From assembly GCA_910584635.1 (NCBI GenBank), contig CAJUBA010000005.1, positions 1-64,000 on the forward strand: DNA of 64,000 nt, given 5' to 3'. Under the pieces are notes generated by a model. The model saw only the letters and a program-made list of their open reading frames with translations. It ran no database searches and had not been told where the DNA came from. The DNA is from an uncultured Christensenella sp. (GTDB lineage Bacteria > Bacillota > Clostridia > Christensenellales > UBA3700). Below are positions 43,686 to 52,664 of the stretch, piece by piece; the stretch's first letter is position 1; every line of letters starts with the position of its first letter. Both the position numbers and the translations under genes were made by a program.

Positions 43686-45509
43686 TTAGGAATTTTTCTT
43701 CATTTTCGCTTCTTGCTTTAATCTTAAGTCTTTTGCGAGTATAGTTTTTCTTAGACGAATATTTTTGGGCGTAACCTCGACAAGTTCGTCGTCGGCGATA
43801 AACTCTAAGCACTGTTCAAGCGACATAATCGTCGGGGTAATGAGTTTGAGCGCTTCTTCGCTGCCGCTTGCGCGGTTGTTGGTGAGTTGCTTCTTTTTGC
43901 ATACGTTGACGACCATATCGTCTTCTCTGGAATTGACTCCGACAATCATGCCTTCGTATACGTTTACGCCCGCGCCTATAAAGAGATTGCCTCGTTCTTG
44001 CGCGTTGAACAAACCGTACGACGTAGTAGCGCCGTCTTCCCACGCGATAAGCGAGCCTCTGTTGCGTTCCTGAATATCGCCTTTATAAGGTTCGTAACCT
44101 TTATAGATATGGTGCATTACTCCGAAACCTCTCGTATCGGTAAGCATTTCGCTGCGGTAGCCTATAAGACATCTTGCCGGTATATCGAATTCGAGTTTTG
44201 TTCCTCCTCTGCCGTCGGGCAGCATATTTTTAAGGTCGCCTTTTCTTGCGCCGATTTTATTCATGACTGCGCCTACGTACTCTTCGGGTACGTCAACGAC
44301 GAGTTCTTCGACAGGTTCGCATTTAACGCCGTCGATATCTTTATAGATTACCTTAGGACGCGATACTTGAAATTCGTAGCCTTCGCGACGCATAGTTTCG
44401 ATGAGTATCGACAGATGGAGTTCGCCTCTTCCGAAGACTTTGAAACAATCGGGGGAGTCCGTTTCCTCGACGCGCATAGATACGTTTGTTTCCACTTCTT
44501 TGAAAAGTCTTGCGCGAAGATGTCTTGACGTAACGAATTTTCCTTCTTTTCCTGCGAAAGGCGAGTTGTTTACCATAAAGAGCATGGAAAGAGTAGGTTC
44601 GTCGATTTTTACGAAAGGCAACGCTTCCACTTTGTCAGTATCGCAAATCGTTTCGCCGATATTGAGATTTTCCACGCCGCTTATTGCGACTATATCTCCT
44701 ACGCTTCCGCTTTCGCATTCCACTCTCTTCAAGCCTTCGAATTGATAGAGTTTTGAAATCTTCGCTTGATGGCGCGAACCGTCCGTATGACATATTATCG
44801 CTTGCTGTCCGCTTTTAATGCTTCCTCTGATAATTTTGCCTATGCCTATTCTGCCGACGTATTCGTCGTAGTCTATATTGCACACTATGGTTTGCAATCC
44901 GTCTTGGTCGTCGCCTTCGGGACAGGGAATTTGTTCTATGATGGTATCGAGAAGGGGAGTCATATCTTTGCCTGTAACTCCTACTTCAAGGCTTGCCCAA
45001 CCTTGTTTTGCGCTTGCCATAACGGTAACGAAATCAAGTTGATCGTCGCTTGCGCCAAGTTCGAAAAACAAATCTATAAGTTCGTCTATGACTTGATTGG
45101 GATCTCCGCCTCTGTCGACTTTATTGATTACTACAACGACTTTTTTGTCGAGTCCCAACGCTTTTTTAAGAACGTATCTTGTCTGCGGCATACAGCCTTC
45201 TACCGCGTCTACGAGAAGAAGCACGCCGTCGACCATTGACAGTATGCGTTCCACCTCTCCGCCGAAGTCCGCGTGTCCGGGAGTATCTATGATATTTATC
45301 TTAACGCCTTTGTAGTGTACCGCCGTATTTTTAGCGAGTATGGTAATACCTCTTTCTTTTTCTATATCTCCGTTGTCCATAACTCTGTCCACTACGGCTT
45401 CGTTTGCGCGGAAAATACCGTTTTGACGGAGAAGTTGGTCTACCATAGTAGTTTTACCGTGGTCGACGTGCGCTATTATTGCAATGTTTCTGATGTCAGT
45501 TCTTTTCAT
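43686..45509 (-). CDS. typA: Translational GTPase TypA/BipA
   Basis: The 607-residue ribosome-binding GTPase is needed under stress and at low temperature. G-motifs: IAHVDHGKTTMVDQLL, DTPGHADFGGEVERIL, VVINKVDRGG and SAKQGW region. EF-G-like domains III and V and the BipA-specific C-terminal domain (RGFGVMHHIYKGYEPYKGDI, RNRGSLIAWEDG, VYEGMIVGVNSRE and VNVCKKKQLTNNRASGSEEAL) are present. Length is normal. It lies 37 bases after the phosphoesterase gene on the same strand. Confidence 0.97.
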   Translation of the reverse strand: MKRTDIRNIAIIAHVDHGKTTMVDQLLRQNGIFRANEAVVDRVMDNGDIEKERGITILAKNTAVHYKGVKINIIDTPGHADFGGEVERILSMVDGVLLLVDAVEGCMPQTRYVLKKALGLDKKVVVVINKVDRGGDPNQVIDELIDLFFELGASDDQLDFVTVMASAKQGWASLEVGVTGKDMTPLLDTIIEQIPCPEGDDQDGLQTIVCNIDYDEYVGRIGIGKIIRGSIKSGQQAIICHTDGSRHQAKISKLYQFEGLKRVECESGSVGDIVAISGVENLNIGETICDTDKVEALPFVKIDEPTLSMLFMVNNSPFAGKEGKFVTSRHLRARLFKEVETNVSMRVEETDSPDCFKVFGRGELHLSILIETMRREGYEFQVSRPKVIYKDIDGVKCEPVEELVVDVPEEYVGAVMNKIGARKGDLKNMLPDGRGGTKLEFDIPARCLIGYRSEMLTDTRGFGVMHHIYKGYEPYKGDIQERNRGSLIAWEDGATTSYGLFNAQERGNLFIGAGVNVYEGMIVGVNSREDDMVVNVCKKKQLTNNRASGSEEALKLITPTIMSLEQCLEFIADDELVEVTPKNIRLRKTILAKDLRLKQEAKMKKNS

Positions 45510-45546
45510 AGTTCAACCTTTGATTTTATTTCATTTGTCGTATTTA

Positions 45547-46011
45547 TTAAAATTGAGCGTTTACCGTTTTCGCCAATATCTTTTTATCTTTTACCGTCAT
45601 AAAACAGTAGGTGCGCGAGTATGTAAGCGAACCGGGATTTATAATCTTGATATTTCCCATATCTTCAAAGTCGGGGCGGTGCAGATGACCGTAAAGACAG
45701 CAATCCGCGCCTACTTCCAAACCTCGAAGGTGAAGAGCGGCGGTCGTCGACTTCACTTTGTAATTGTGTCCGTGCGTAAGAAAAAATTTCACGCCTTCGA
45801 TTTCTACCGTCTTTTCAAGTTCGCTCGTTTTGAAATCGTTGTTGCCGTAAACGTAAACAAGTTTGTCGGGAAAGGCTTCTTTGAGTTTTTCAATATCTCT
45901 TAGTCCGTCGCCTAAGTGAAAAATATAATCGGCAATATCCAAAGTTTCCCAAAATCTTTCTGAAGAGGGAAGTCTGTTGTGCGTGTCGGAAATTACTATG
46001 ATATTTTTCAT
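45547..46011 (-). CDS. Metallophosphoesterase, YfcE/MJ0936 type
   Basis: From the ATG at 46011, it has 154 residues. The two-metal phosphodiesterase signature is complete: ISDTHNR, FHLGDGLRD, VYGNNDF, LTHGHNYKV and YGHLHRPDF. Proteins of this type hydrolyse phosphodiester or nucleotide substrates. An upstream TTG frame lies in a promoter-like TTGACA and is not used here. No ribosome site is clear. It precedes typA, so co-transcription is possible. Confidence 0.9.
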   Translation of the reverse strand: MKNIIVISDTHNRLPSSERFWETLDIADYIFHLGDGLRDIEKLKEAFPDKLVYVYGNNDFKTSELEKTVEIEGVKFFLTHGHNYKVKSTTAALHLRGLEVGADCCLYGHLHRPDFEDMGNIKIINPGSLTYSRTYCFMTVKDKKILAKTVNAQF

Positions 46012-46068
46012 ACTAACTAAACTACTACTTTTTATATAATATGTCAAATACTTGAACGCTTAAAAGAA

Positions 46069-46093
46069 AAAGTCGCGAAAATATCGCGACTTT
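46069..46093 (-). terminator. Terminator of rdgB
   Basis: AAAGTCGCGA pairs with TCGCGACTTT around 5 bases, 19 bases past the rdgB stop. Confidence 0.78.
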
Positions 46094-46112
46094 AAGTATC
46101 CTTTTTATCTAT

Positions 46113-46700
46113 TTACATTTTGGAAAGTAAGTCGGCAAGAGCGCGGCTTCGGTGAGAAATTTTGTTTTTCTCTTCCATTGTCGCTTCGCCGAAAGTCTTG
46201 CCGAGTTCGTCGCTTAGAAAAAGCGGGTCGTAGCCAAAGCCGTTGTCGCCTCTGTATTCGTCTATTATCTTGCCGTATGTCCTACCGCTTCCGCTGATAT
46301 ATTTTCCGTCAGGATAGCACAGTACGACTACGCTTTGAAAATACGCGGTTCTGTCCACCTGTCCGTCTTTTTCAAGCGCGTGAATTTTATTCAAGAGTTT
46401 TTCATTGTTCTTTTTGTCGTCGCAAGGCTCGCCCGCGTATCTTGCAGAGTAGATGTTGGGTTCTCCGTCGAGAGCGTTGACGCAAATGCCGCTGTCGTCG
46501 CCTATTGCAGGCAATCCCGTCATTTTTGCGATTTCGCTTGCTTTTATGTACGCGTTCTGTTCAAAAGTAATTCCGTTTTCTTCTATCTCTACTTGGATAT
46601 TAAGATCTTTGAGAGTGAGTATATCGTCAAACTTTCCCTCCAACATGGTTTTTATTTCTACGAGTTTGTGCTTATTGTTGCTTGCAAGTACGGCTTTCAT
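46113..46700 (-). CDS. rdgB: XTP/dITP diphosphatase (RdgB/HAM1 family)
   Basis: It removes deaminated purine nucleotides (ITP, XTP) from the pool. The 195-residue protein has the family blocks ASNNKHKLVEIKTML, GDDSGICVNALDGEPNIYSARYAG, GRTYGKIIDEYRGDNGFGYDPLFL and ISHRSRALADL. It starts at 46700, overlapping the upstream gene's stop codon by one base (TAATG), so it is translationally coupled to the membrane protein. Confidence 0.96.
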   Translation of the reverse strand: MKAVLASNNKHKLVEIKTMLEGKFDDILTLKDLNIQVEIEENGITFEQNAYIKASEIAKMTGLPAIGDDSGICVNALDGEPNIYSARYAGEPCDDKKNNEKLLNKIHALEKDGQVDRTAYFQSVVVLCYPDGKYISGSGRTYGKIIDEYRGDNGFGYDPLFLSDELGKTFGEATMEEKNKISHRSRALADLLSKM

Positions 46701-47197
46701 TATTTGTTTTCCTTTTTGATACGCGGTTTGACGCTGACGAGTTCTATTACCGCTTCCTTGTTTTTTTCTTTAATCTTGGCGATTATTTCGTCAAAATATT
46801 TGTTGTTGCAGTTGATGTTTATCACTTCCAACGGAGCGATAGCCGAGTCCTTTGATTTAACCTTATAATACAAAAGAAGGAATTTGCCCGCTGCGTCCTG
46901 CTTTATATCTTTTATGTCTTCATAGCGTATTTTGGATACTATAAATCCCAAAACGTAGGAAATATGATTCTCTTTAAGAGATATTCCGCACAAAAATACC
47001 GCCAAAGAAAGGACGACTATTACGATTCCCATTATTACGGTGGCAAGTATATCTTGCGTATGGTAGTACGATACCAAATTTCCTACTCCGCATACTTTCA
47101 AAATATTGACAATCATACAAATAAACAATATAATAATTGCAAGTATGGTAACGATATAAATCCAACGTTTTTGTTTGAAATTATAAAATTTTCTCAT
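46700..47197 (-). CDS. Two-helix membrane protein with PH-like C-terminal part
   Basis: From the ATG at 47197, it has 165 residues. Basic N-terminus RKFYNFKQKRWI, then two hydrophobic segments (about 12-35 and 50-75), then a soluble part (ENHISYVLGFIVSKIRYEDIKDIKQDAAGKFLLLYYKVKSKDSAIAPLEVININCNN) resembling PH-like membrane-protein domains. The start is placed at the ATG before the basic stretch; ribosome site is weak. The one-base overlap with rdgB suggests an operon. The function is unknown. Confidence 0.72.
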   Translation of the reverse strand: MRKFYNFKQKRWIYIVTILAIIILFICMIVNILKVCGVGNLVSYYHTQDILATVIMGIVIVVLSLAVFLCGISLKENHISYVLGFIVSKIRYEDIKDIKQDAAGKFLLLYYKVKSKDSAIAPLEVININCNNKYFDEIIAKIKEKNKEAVIELVSVKPRIKKENK

Positions 47198-47250
47198 ACT
47201 TATTATTATACACAAATCTATTGAAGTACACAACATAAAATAAGGAATTT

Positions 47251-48192
47251 ATGCAATTCGAAAAATTATGCGATAGGGATTTTAACCGTATAGCGCAGTT
47301 ACAGGAAAAAACAAAATACGACGGCAGCGAGTATTCTATGCTTTATTTGAAAGGTTGGGACTTTTTCAATTATGAAAGCATGGAAATCTGCGATACCGAA
47401 GATATTATATTTTTACGGTTTCAACCGCACGACAGATATAAGGAAGATATTCACGACGGCAAATATATCTATCTGCCTCCGCTTTGCGCCGTTGAAAACA
47501 TCGCGAAAGCGTACGAAGAAATTGAAAGTCAATGCGCCGACGACGCGGAAGAAATGTATGTCATGTCGACGCCAAAAAATTACGTCGATATTTTAGGGGA
47601 TAAGTATACGTATTTACACAACGAAGATTACGACGAATATCTCTATTTGCCGCAAGATTTAATTACGCTTGCCGGCAAAAAGTATCATTCGAAGCGAAAT
47701 CATATTAAAAATTTCCAAAAAAGATTTATGTCGGAAGAAGAGACAAGTTGCGTATTCAGAAGTTACGAAAAAAGCGATAGGGAAAAGGTATTTGCGCTTA
47801 TCAACGGATGGGAAGAGAGCAAAGAATTTGACGAAGAGGAGTTTGACGGTTTGGCGAACGACGAACTTAACGTTATTGCGCTCGCGCTTAAATTGGTAGA
47901 GAACAACTCCAACTATTTTGCCGATATCGTGGAATATAAAAACAAAATAATCGGATTTTCTTTGGGAGAAATAACGCCGTCCGGCATAGGTATTACCCAT
48001 ATCGAAAAGGGCGACGTCAACTACGACGGGATATATCCCTATCTTTGCAACGCTTTTGCAAAAAAACATTTTGCAAACGTGAGATTTATCAACCGTCAGG
48101 AAGATATGGGACTCGAAGGACTGAGAAAGTCCAAGCGCTCTTATCATCCTATAGGATTTTGCGAGAAATACGCGGTAAAAAATCACGAATGA
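47251..48192 (+). CDS. DUF2156 (GNAT-like) protein
   Basis: A 313-residue cytoplasmic protein. N-terminal part with YSMLYLKGWDFFNYES, and a C-terminal GNAT-like half with LITLAGKKYHSKRNHIKNFQKRF, IIGFSLGEITPSG, HIEKGDVNYDGIYPYLCNAFAKKHF and FINRQEDMGLEGLRKSKRSYHPIGFCEKYAV, all typical of DUF2156. The family is related to the aminoacyl-transferase domain of phosphatidylglycerol lysyltransferases; the substrate here is unknown. No membrane segment. Confidence 0.82.
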   Translation: MQFEKLCDRDFNRIAQLQEKTKYDGSEYSMLYLKGWDFFNYESMEICDTEDIIFLRFQPHDRYKEDIHDGKYIYLPPLCAVENIAKAYEEIESQCADDAEEMYVMSTPKNYVDILGDKYTYLHNEDYDEYLYLPQDLITLAGKKYHSKRNHIKNFQKRFMSEEETSCVFRSYEKSDREKVFALINGWEESKEFDEEEFDGLANDELNVIALALKLVENNSNYFADIVEYKNKIIGFSLGEITPSGIGITHIEKGDVNYDGIYPYLCNAFAKKHFANVRFINRQEDMGLEGLRKSKRSYHPIGFCEKYAVKNHE

Positions 48193-48294
48193 AATCAATT
48201 TTAGCGTATTAGTTGCAATATAATCGCGGTTATTATATAATTAAGAAAGAATATATTTTAACGTAAATCAAATGGCGCGCGACGGAGCGAGAAT

Positions 48295-48852
48295 ATGAGT
48301 AAGGGAAAGCGGAAACGCATTATTATATTCGGATACAGTATAACTACGCTGGTGATAATATACGCAATTTTTCTTGCTGTGTACGGAGTATTGTTATGGG
48401 GGTGGATAAAAACATGCGACCAAGTGCACGGCGAATATAAAGCTATTGAAAGTGGAGTAATAGTAGATGCGGAATTAAATGATATTTACTCAACTGTTGA
48501 TAGAAGCAGTAATGGTATGAAAGTGCGATATGACGTAATATATGAATATATAGATGGAGATATAAGATATCATGGTATAGCGGTTTATGAAGTAAACGAA
48601 TATTATGAGGCAGAAAAATATTTGGGTAAAAAAATAAAAATATATATTGACGGAAAGGGACACTCTATTCCGGTCGGTAGACCTCCTAAGATTATGACGA
48701 TAACGCTTTTGACGGTGTTTGTAGTCGTGCTGTTTGTCCCCGCGTTTTTCTGGCCGTTTATAGGCGACTGGATATCAAAGTGGAAAGAGAAAAGAAAAAT
48801 AAGAAAAGAAGAAGATAAAGATTTATTTTTTACAAGGAGAAAATATGATTGA
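48295..48852 (+). CDS. DUF3592-like membrane protein
   Basis: A 185-residue protein with a basic N-terminus, a hydrophobic segment (about 8-35), an extracytoplasmic domain (VHGEYKAIESGVIVDAELNDIYS...GMKVRYDVIYEYIDGDIRYHGIAVYEVN) and a second hydrophobic segment (about 130-155) before a charged tail. The middle fits DUF3592. The middle codons are more A/T-rich than the neighbouring genes. Its stop overlaps the aconitase-family gene by 8 bases, and that gene's AAGGAG lies inside this one, so they are coupled. Confidence 0.7.
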   Translation: MSKGKRKRIIIFGYSITTLVIIYAIFLAVYGVLLWGWIKTCDQVHGEYKAIESGVIVDAELNDIYSTVDRSSNGMKVRYDVIYEYIDGDIRYHGIAVYEVNEYYEAEKYLGKKIKIYIDGKGHSIPVGRPPKIMTITLLTVFVVVLFVPAFFWPFIGDWISKWKEKRKIRKEEDKDLFFTRRKYD

Positions 48853-51100
48853 ATTAAGACAGGGAAAGTATTTGTTGGACGGCAAGTTTGTTGATTTGGA
48901 CGAACTAAAAGCCAAAGGCGTTGAAGCGAAAACTTTGGAAGAAGCGTATAAAGGAACGATGGCGTATTCCATATTGAAAGCGCACAATACTTTGCCCGTT
49001 ACGGAAAAGGGACAACCGCTCAAAATTAAATTTGACGCTATGGCGTCGCACGATATTACTTACGTAGGAATAATCCAGACCGCAAAAGCGAGCGGACTTG
49101 AAAAATTCCCTATACCGTACGTTTTGACCAACTGCCACAATTCGCTTTGCGCGGTAGGCGGTACGATAAACGAAGACGACCACGTTTTCGGTTATTCGGC
49201 GGCTAAGAAATACGGCGGAATATTCGTGCCTCCTCATCAGGCGGTTATACATACTTATATGAGAGAATGTATGTCGGGATGCGGAAAGATGATACTCGGC
49301 TCGGACTCCCATACGAGATACGGCGCGTTGGGAACCATGGCGGTAGGCGAAGGGGGACCGGAACTCGTAAAACAACTTCTTTGCCGTACTTACGACATTA
49401 AGTATCCTGACGTTATCGCTATCAATCTTACGGGCAAACCCAGAAAGGGCGTGGGACCGCAGGACGTCGCGCTCGCTATTATCGGCGCGGTATTCAAATG
49501 CGGTTTCGTAAAGAACAAAGTAATGGAATTCGTAGGCGAAGGAGTCAAAACTCTTCCTATCGAATACAGAATAGGCATCGACGTAATGACGACGGAAACG
49601 ACGTGTCTATCTTCTATATGGACGACAGACGACGAAGAGGTCAAGTCGTATTACGCAGTAAGAGGAAGAATGGACGACTACAAGGCTATCGCGCCCGATA
49701 AGTTGGCTTACTATGACGGAGTAGTAGACGTAAATCTTAGCGAAATCACTCCGCAGATAGCGCTTCCTTTCCACCCGTCCAACGTATATAATTTGCAAGA
49801 CGTAATAGACAACCCGGGCGATATTTTATCGACTGTCGAAAAAGAATGCAACAGATTGCTCGGCAACGATAAAATCAACTTTAAGTTGACGGATAAGATA
49901 GTCGGCGGTAAAGTTAAGGTAGAACAGGGAATAATCGCGGGTTGCGCCGGCGGTACTTATGACAATATTTACGAAGCGAGCAAAATACTCGAAGACAAAG
50001 CGGTAGGCGACGGTAAGTTTACGCTCAGCGTATATCCTTCGTCCACTCCCGTGTATTACGACCTTTTGAAGAAAGGCGCGATAGCAAACTTGGTAAGAAG
50101 CGGAGCGAACGTAAAGAGCGCGTTCTGCGGACCGTGTTTCGGCGCGGGAGACGTTCCCGCAAACAACGCGCTGTCCATAAGACATACTACGAGAAACTTC
50201 GAATCGAGAGAGGGAAGCAAACCGGCAAACAATCAGATAGCGTCGGTAGCGCTTATGGACGCAAGATCTATTGCGGCGACGGCGGCGAACGGCGGAGTGT
50301 TGACCAGCGCGCTCGATATGGATTACGACAATTCAATACCCGCGTTTGCGTACGATAAAACGATATACGAAAAGAGAGTATACAACGGCGCGGGCAAACC
50401 CGATCCAAACGCTCAACTCGAATACGGTCCGAATATCTGCGACTGGCCGCAAGTAATAGCGCTTACTGACAATATAGTAGTCAAGTTGGCGGCGGTCATT
50501 AACGATCCCGTAACCACTACGGACGAACTTATACCGTCGGGCGAAACGTCGAGTTACCGTTCCAATCCTATGAAACTCGCCGAGTTCGCGCTTTCGAGGA
50601 AAGTTCCCGAATACGTGGGAAGAGCCAAGAGGATTTATAACGGCGAACTTGAAAGAAGATCGAACGGACTAACCGGAGAATACGCGCAAGCAGTAAAGAA
50701 AGCGGGCGTTGAACTCAAAGGAAGCGTATCAATTGGAAGCGGCGTGTACGCTGTAAAACCGGGCGACGGAAGCGCGAGAGAACAAGCGGCAAGTTGTCAA
50801 AGAGTTTTGGGCGGCGTGTGCAATATCGCAAAAGAATACGCGACAAAGAGATACCGTTCCAATCTTATTAACTGGGGAATGTTGCCTTTCCTTTCCGACG
50901 AAGAATATAAGAACGACGATATTGTAATAGTATACGGCGTCAAGGACGTAATAGACAACGGCGGCAATCAATTCAACGCGAAAATCGTAAGAGGCGAAGA
51001 GGTTATCGATACCGTATTGAGAGTAGACGCGCTTACGGACGACGAGAGAGAGATTATATCCAAAGGCTGTCTTATAAATTACTATAAGGCAAACAACTAA
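48845..51100 (+). CDS. Aconitase-family hydratase (YbhJ type)
   Basis: The 751-residue protein has the aconitase fold. It shows [37 protein letters not shown] (substrate-binding block), the cluster-region cysteines in [20 protein letters not shown] and [17 protein letters not shown], and the C-terminal swivelling domain ([26 protein letters not shown]). These cysteines would bind a 4Fe-4S cluster. It matches the single-chain hydratases related to E. coli YbhJ rather than AcnA/AcnB; the substrate is not known. No other TCA-cycle gene is nearby. Confidence 0.88.
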   Translation: [751 protein letters not shown]

Positions 51101-51101
51101 T

Positions 51102-51653
51102 ATGATTGACAAATCGCAAGCGAGAAAGATAATTTCGGAGAAAATAAACGCTTTGAGCGAAGATGAAAAATCCAAGCAGAGCGCAAAAGTCTTTGATTTG
51201 ATAAAGACTTTGGATTTGCCGGACGGCAGTATTTGTATTTATAATTCTTTAGCGCGCGAAGTCGATACCAAAGCCATAATAAATTATTTTATCGGCAAGA
51301 GAAAAGTCTATTTGCCGGTAGTCGACGGCGAGGAAATGTCGCTTGTCGAAGTGAATGCGGACAGCGAATACGCGGTAGCAAAATGGGGTATACTCGAACC
51401 GATAGGCAAAAGACTTGCTCCCGAAGAAGTTATGCCGGCAGTTACCGTTACTCCGCTTTTGGGCGCGGATAAAAATCTCAACAGATTGGGTAAAGGTAAG
51501 GGGTACTACGATAGGTATTTTGCAAAAGTCAAAACGCTTAGAATAGGTCTTGCGTTTGACGAGCAGATAGTCGACGAAATTCCTTGCGAAGAAACGGATA
51601 AGGCGTTGGACATACTTGTAAGCGCAAATGGGATAAAGTTCAAAGACAGATAA
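51102..51653 (+). CDS. 5-formyltetrahydrofolate cyclo-ligase
   Basis: The 183-residue enzyme converts 5-formyl-THF to methenyl-THF with ATP. Signature: VTVTPLLGADKNLNRLGKGKGYYDRYFAK near the C-terminus, with the nucleotide-binding DKNLNRLGKGKGYYDR. The N-terminal helix ARKIISEKINALSEDEKSKQSAKVFDLIKTL is typical. It starts 1 base after the stop of the hydratase and lies 13 bases before the RsmD-CoaD gene. Confidence 0.93.
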   Translation: MIDKSQARKIISEKINALSEDEKSKQSAKVFDLIKTLDLPDGSICIYNSLAREVDTKAIINYFIGKRKVYLPVVDGEEMSLVEVNADSEYAVAKWGILEPIGKRLAPEEVMPAVTVTPLLGADKNLNRLGKGKGYYDRYFAKVKTLRIGLAFDEQIVDEIPCEETDKALDILVSANGIKFKDR

Positions 51654-51666
51654 CGGGACTACGCAG

Positions 51667-52662
51667 ATGAGAGTAATAAGCGGAAAATACAGAGGCAAAC
51701 GTCTTAATTCGCCGATAGGCAACGATATTAGACCGACAGGCGACAAGGTCAAAGAAAGTATCTTTAATGCGATACAGTTTGATATAGCGGGAAGCAGGTT
51801 TCTCGATTTGTTTGCAGGCAGCGGTTCGATAGGTATCGAAGCGATGAGCAGAGGCGCGGAGTTTACGTTGTTTTCCGACAGTTCCAAAGCGTCGATAGAA
51901 CTTTTGAACACCAACCTCAAGGGAATATCCGACGACCGCAAAATCGTCAATCGCGATTACAGAGACGCTTTGTACTGCGCCGACGGGAAATGGGATTTTA
52001 TATTCGTAGATCCTCCTTACAAGAGCGACTATATAGGTGTAATCTGCGAGATAGTAAAAGAGAGGGATATGCTTGCCGACGGCGGATATATAATATACGA
52101 ACACGGCGGAAACGCTTACGGTTTGCCTGAGGGTATGCGTATCGCAAAACGCAAGAAGTTCGGTATCGTTACCGTAGATTTTATAGGTAAATCAAGAGGA
52201 AAGACTGCGCTTGCCGGCAGTTACGACCCTATAACGCTAGGACATCTCGAGGTGCTTGACAAAGCGCTTGAGGAATACGACGAAGCGGTAATACTGATAG
52301 CGCGCAATCCCGATAAAGAGTATTTGTTTACCTTGGAAGAGAGAGCGGAGTTTGCAAGATTGGCTGTCGAGGATTATCTCAACGTCAAAGTCGATATTTG
52401 CGAGGGATTCGTATACGAGTATTGCAAAAAAAATTCGATAGATACCGTTTACAGAGGTTATAGAAACGAAAAGGATTTGGCTTATGAAAAAGATATGGCC
52501 GAGTTCAATGAAAAACACGGTTTGAGAACCGTAATAGTCAAAGGCGAAAAAGAGGTGTCGTCCACTCTTATTAGAGAGGAATTGACAGCGGGAAAAAATA
52601 TAAAAAACTATGCGCCGGCGCAATGCGTAAGGGCTATACAAAAAGCCTTTAAGGAGAAATAA
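51667..52662 (+). CDS. Fusion of 16S rRNA methyltransferase RsmD and phosphopantetheine adenylyltransferase CoaD
   Basis: One 331-residue frame carries two enzymes. Residues 1-175 are RsmD (makes m2G966 in 16S rRNA): MRVISGKYRGKRLNSP, RPTGDKVKESIFNAI, LDLFAGSGSIGIEAMSRGA and the catalytic FIFVDPPY (D115-Y118). Residues about 178-331 are CoaD (makes dephospho-CoA): ALAGSYDPITLGHLEVLDKAL with TLGH (T190, H193), RNPDKEYLFTLEERAEFAR, YRGYRNEKDLAYEKDMAEFN and EVSSTLIREEL. These two genes are usually adjacent, separate genes; here the junction GIVTVDFIGKSRGK-TALAGSYDP has almost no linker and no internal stop or start. CoaD's usual PGSFDP reads AGSYDP. Confidence 0.92.
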   Translation: MRVISGKYRGKRLNSPIGNDIRPTGDKVKESIFNAIQFDIAGSRFLDLFAGSGSIGIEAMSRGAEFTLFSDSSKASIELLNTNLKGISDDRKIVNRDYRDALYCADGKWDFIFVDPPYKSDYIGVICEIVKERDMLADGGYIIYEHGGNAYGLPEGMRIAKRKKFGIVTVDFIGKSRGKTALAGSYDPITLGHLEVLDKALEEYDEAVILIARNPDKEYLFTLEERAEFARLAVEDYLNVKVDICEGFVYEYCKKNSIDTVYRGYRNEKDLAYEKDMAEFNEKHGLRTVIVKGEKEVSSTLIREELTAGKNIKNYAPAQCVRAIQKAFKEK

Positions 52663-52664
52663 TT

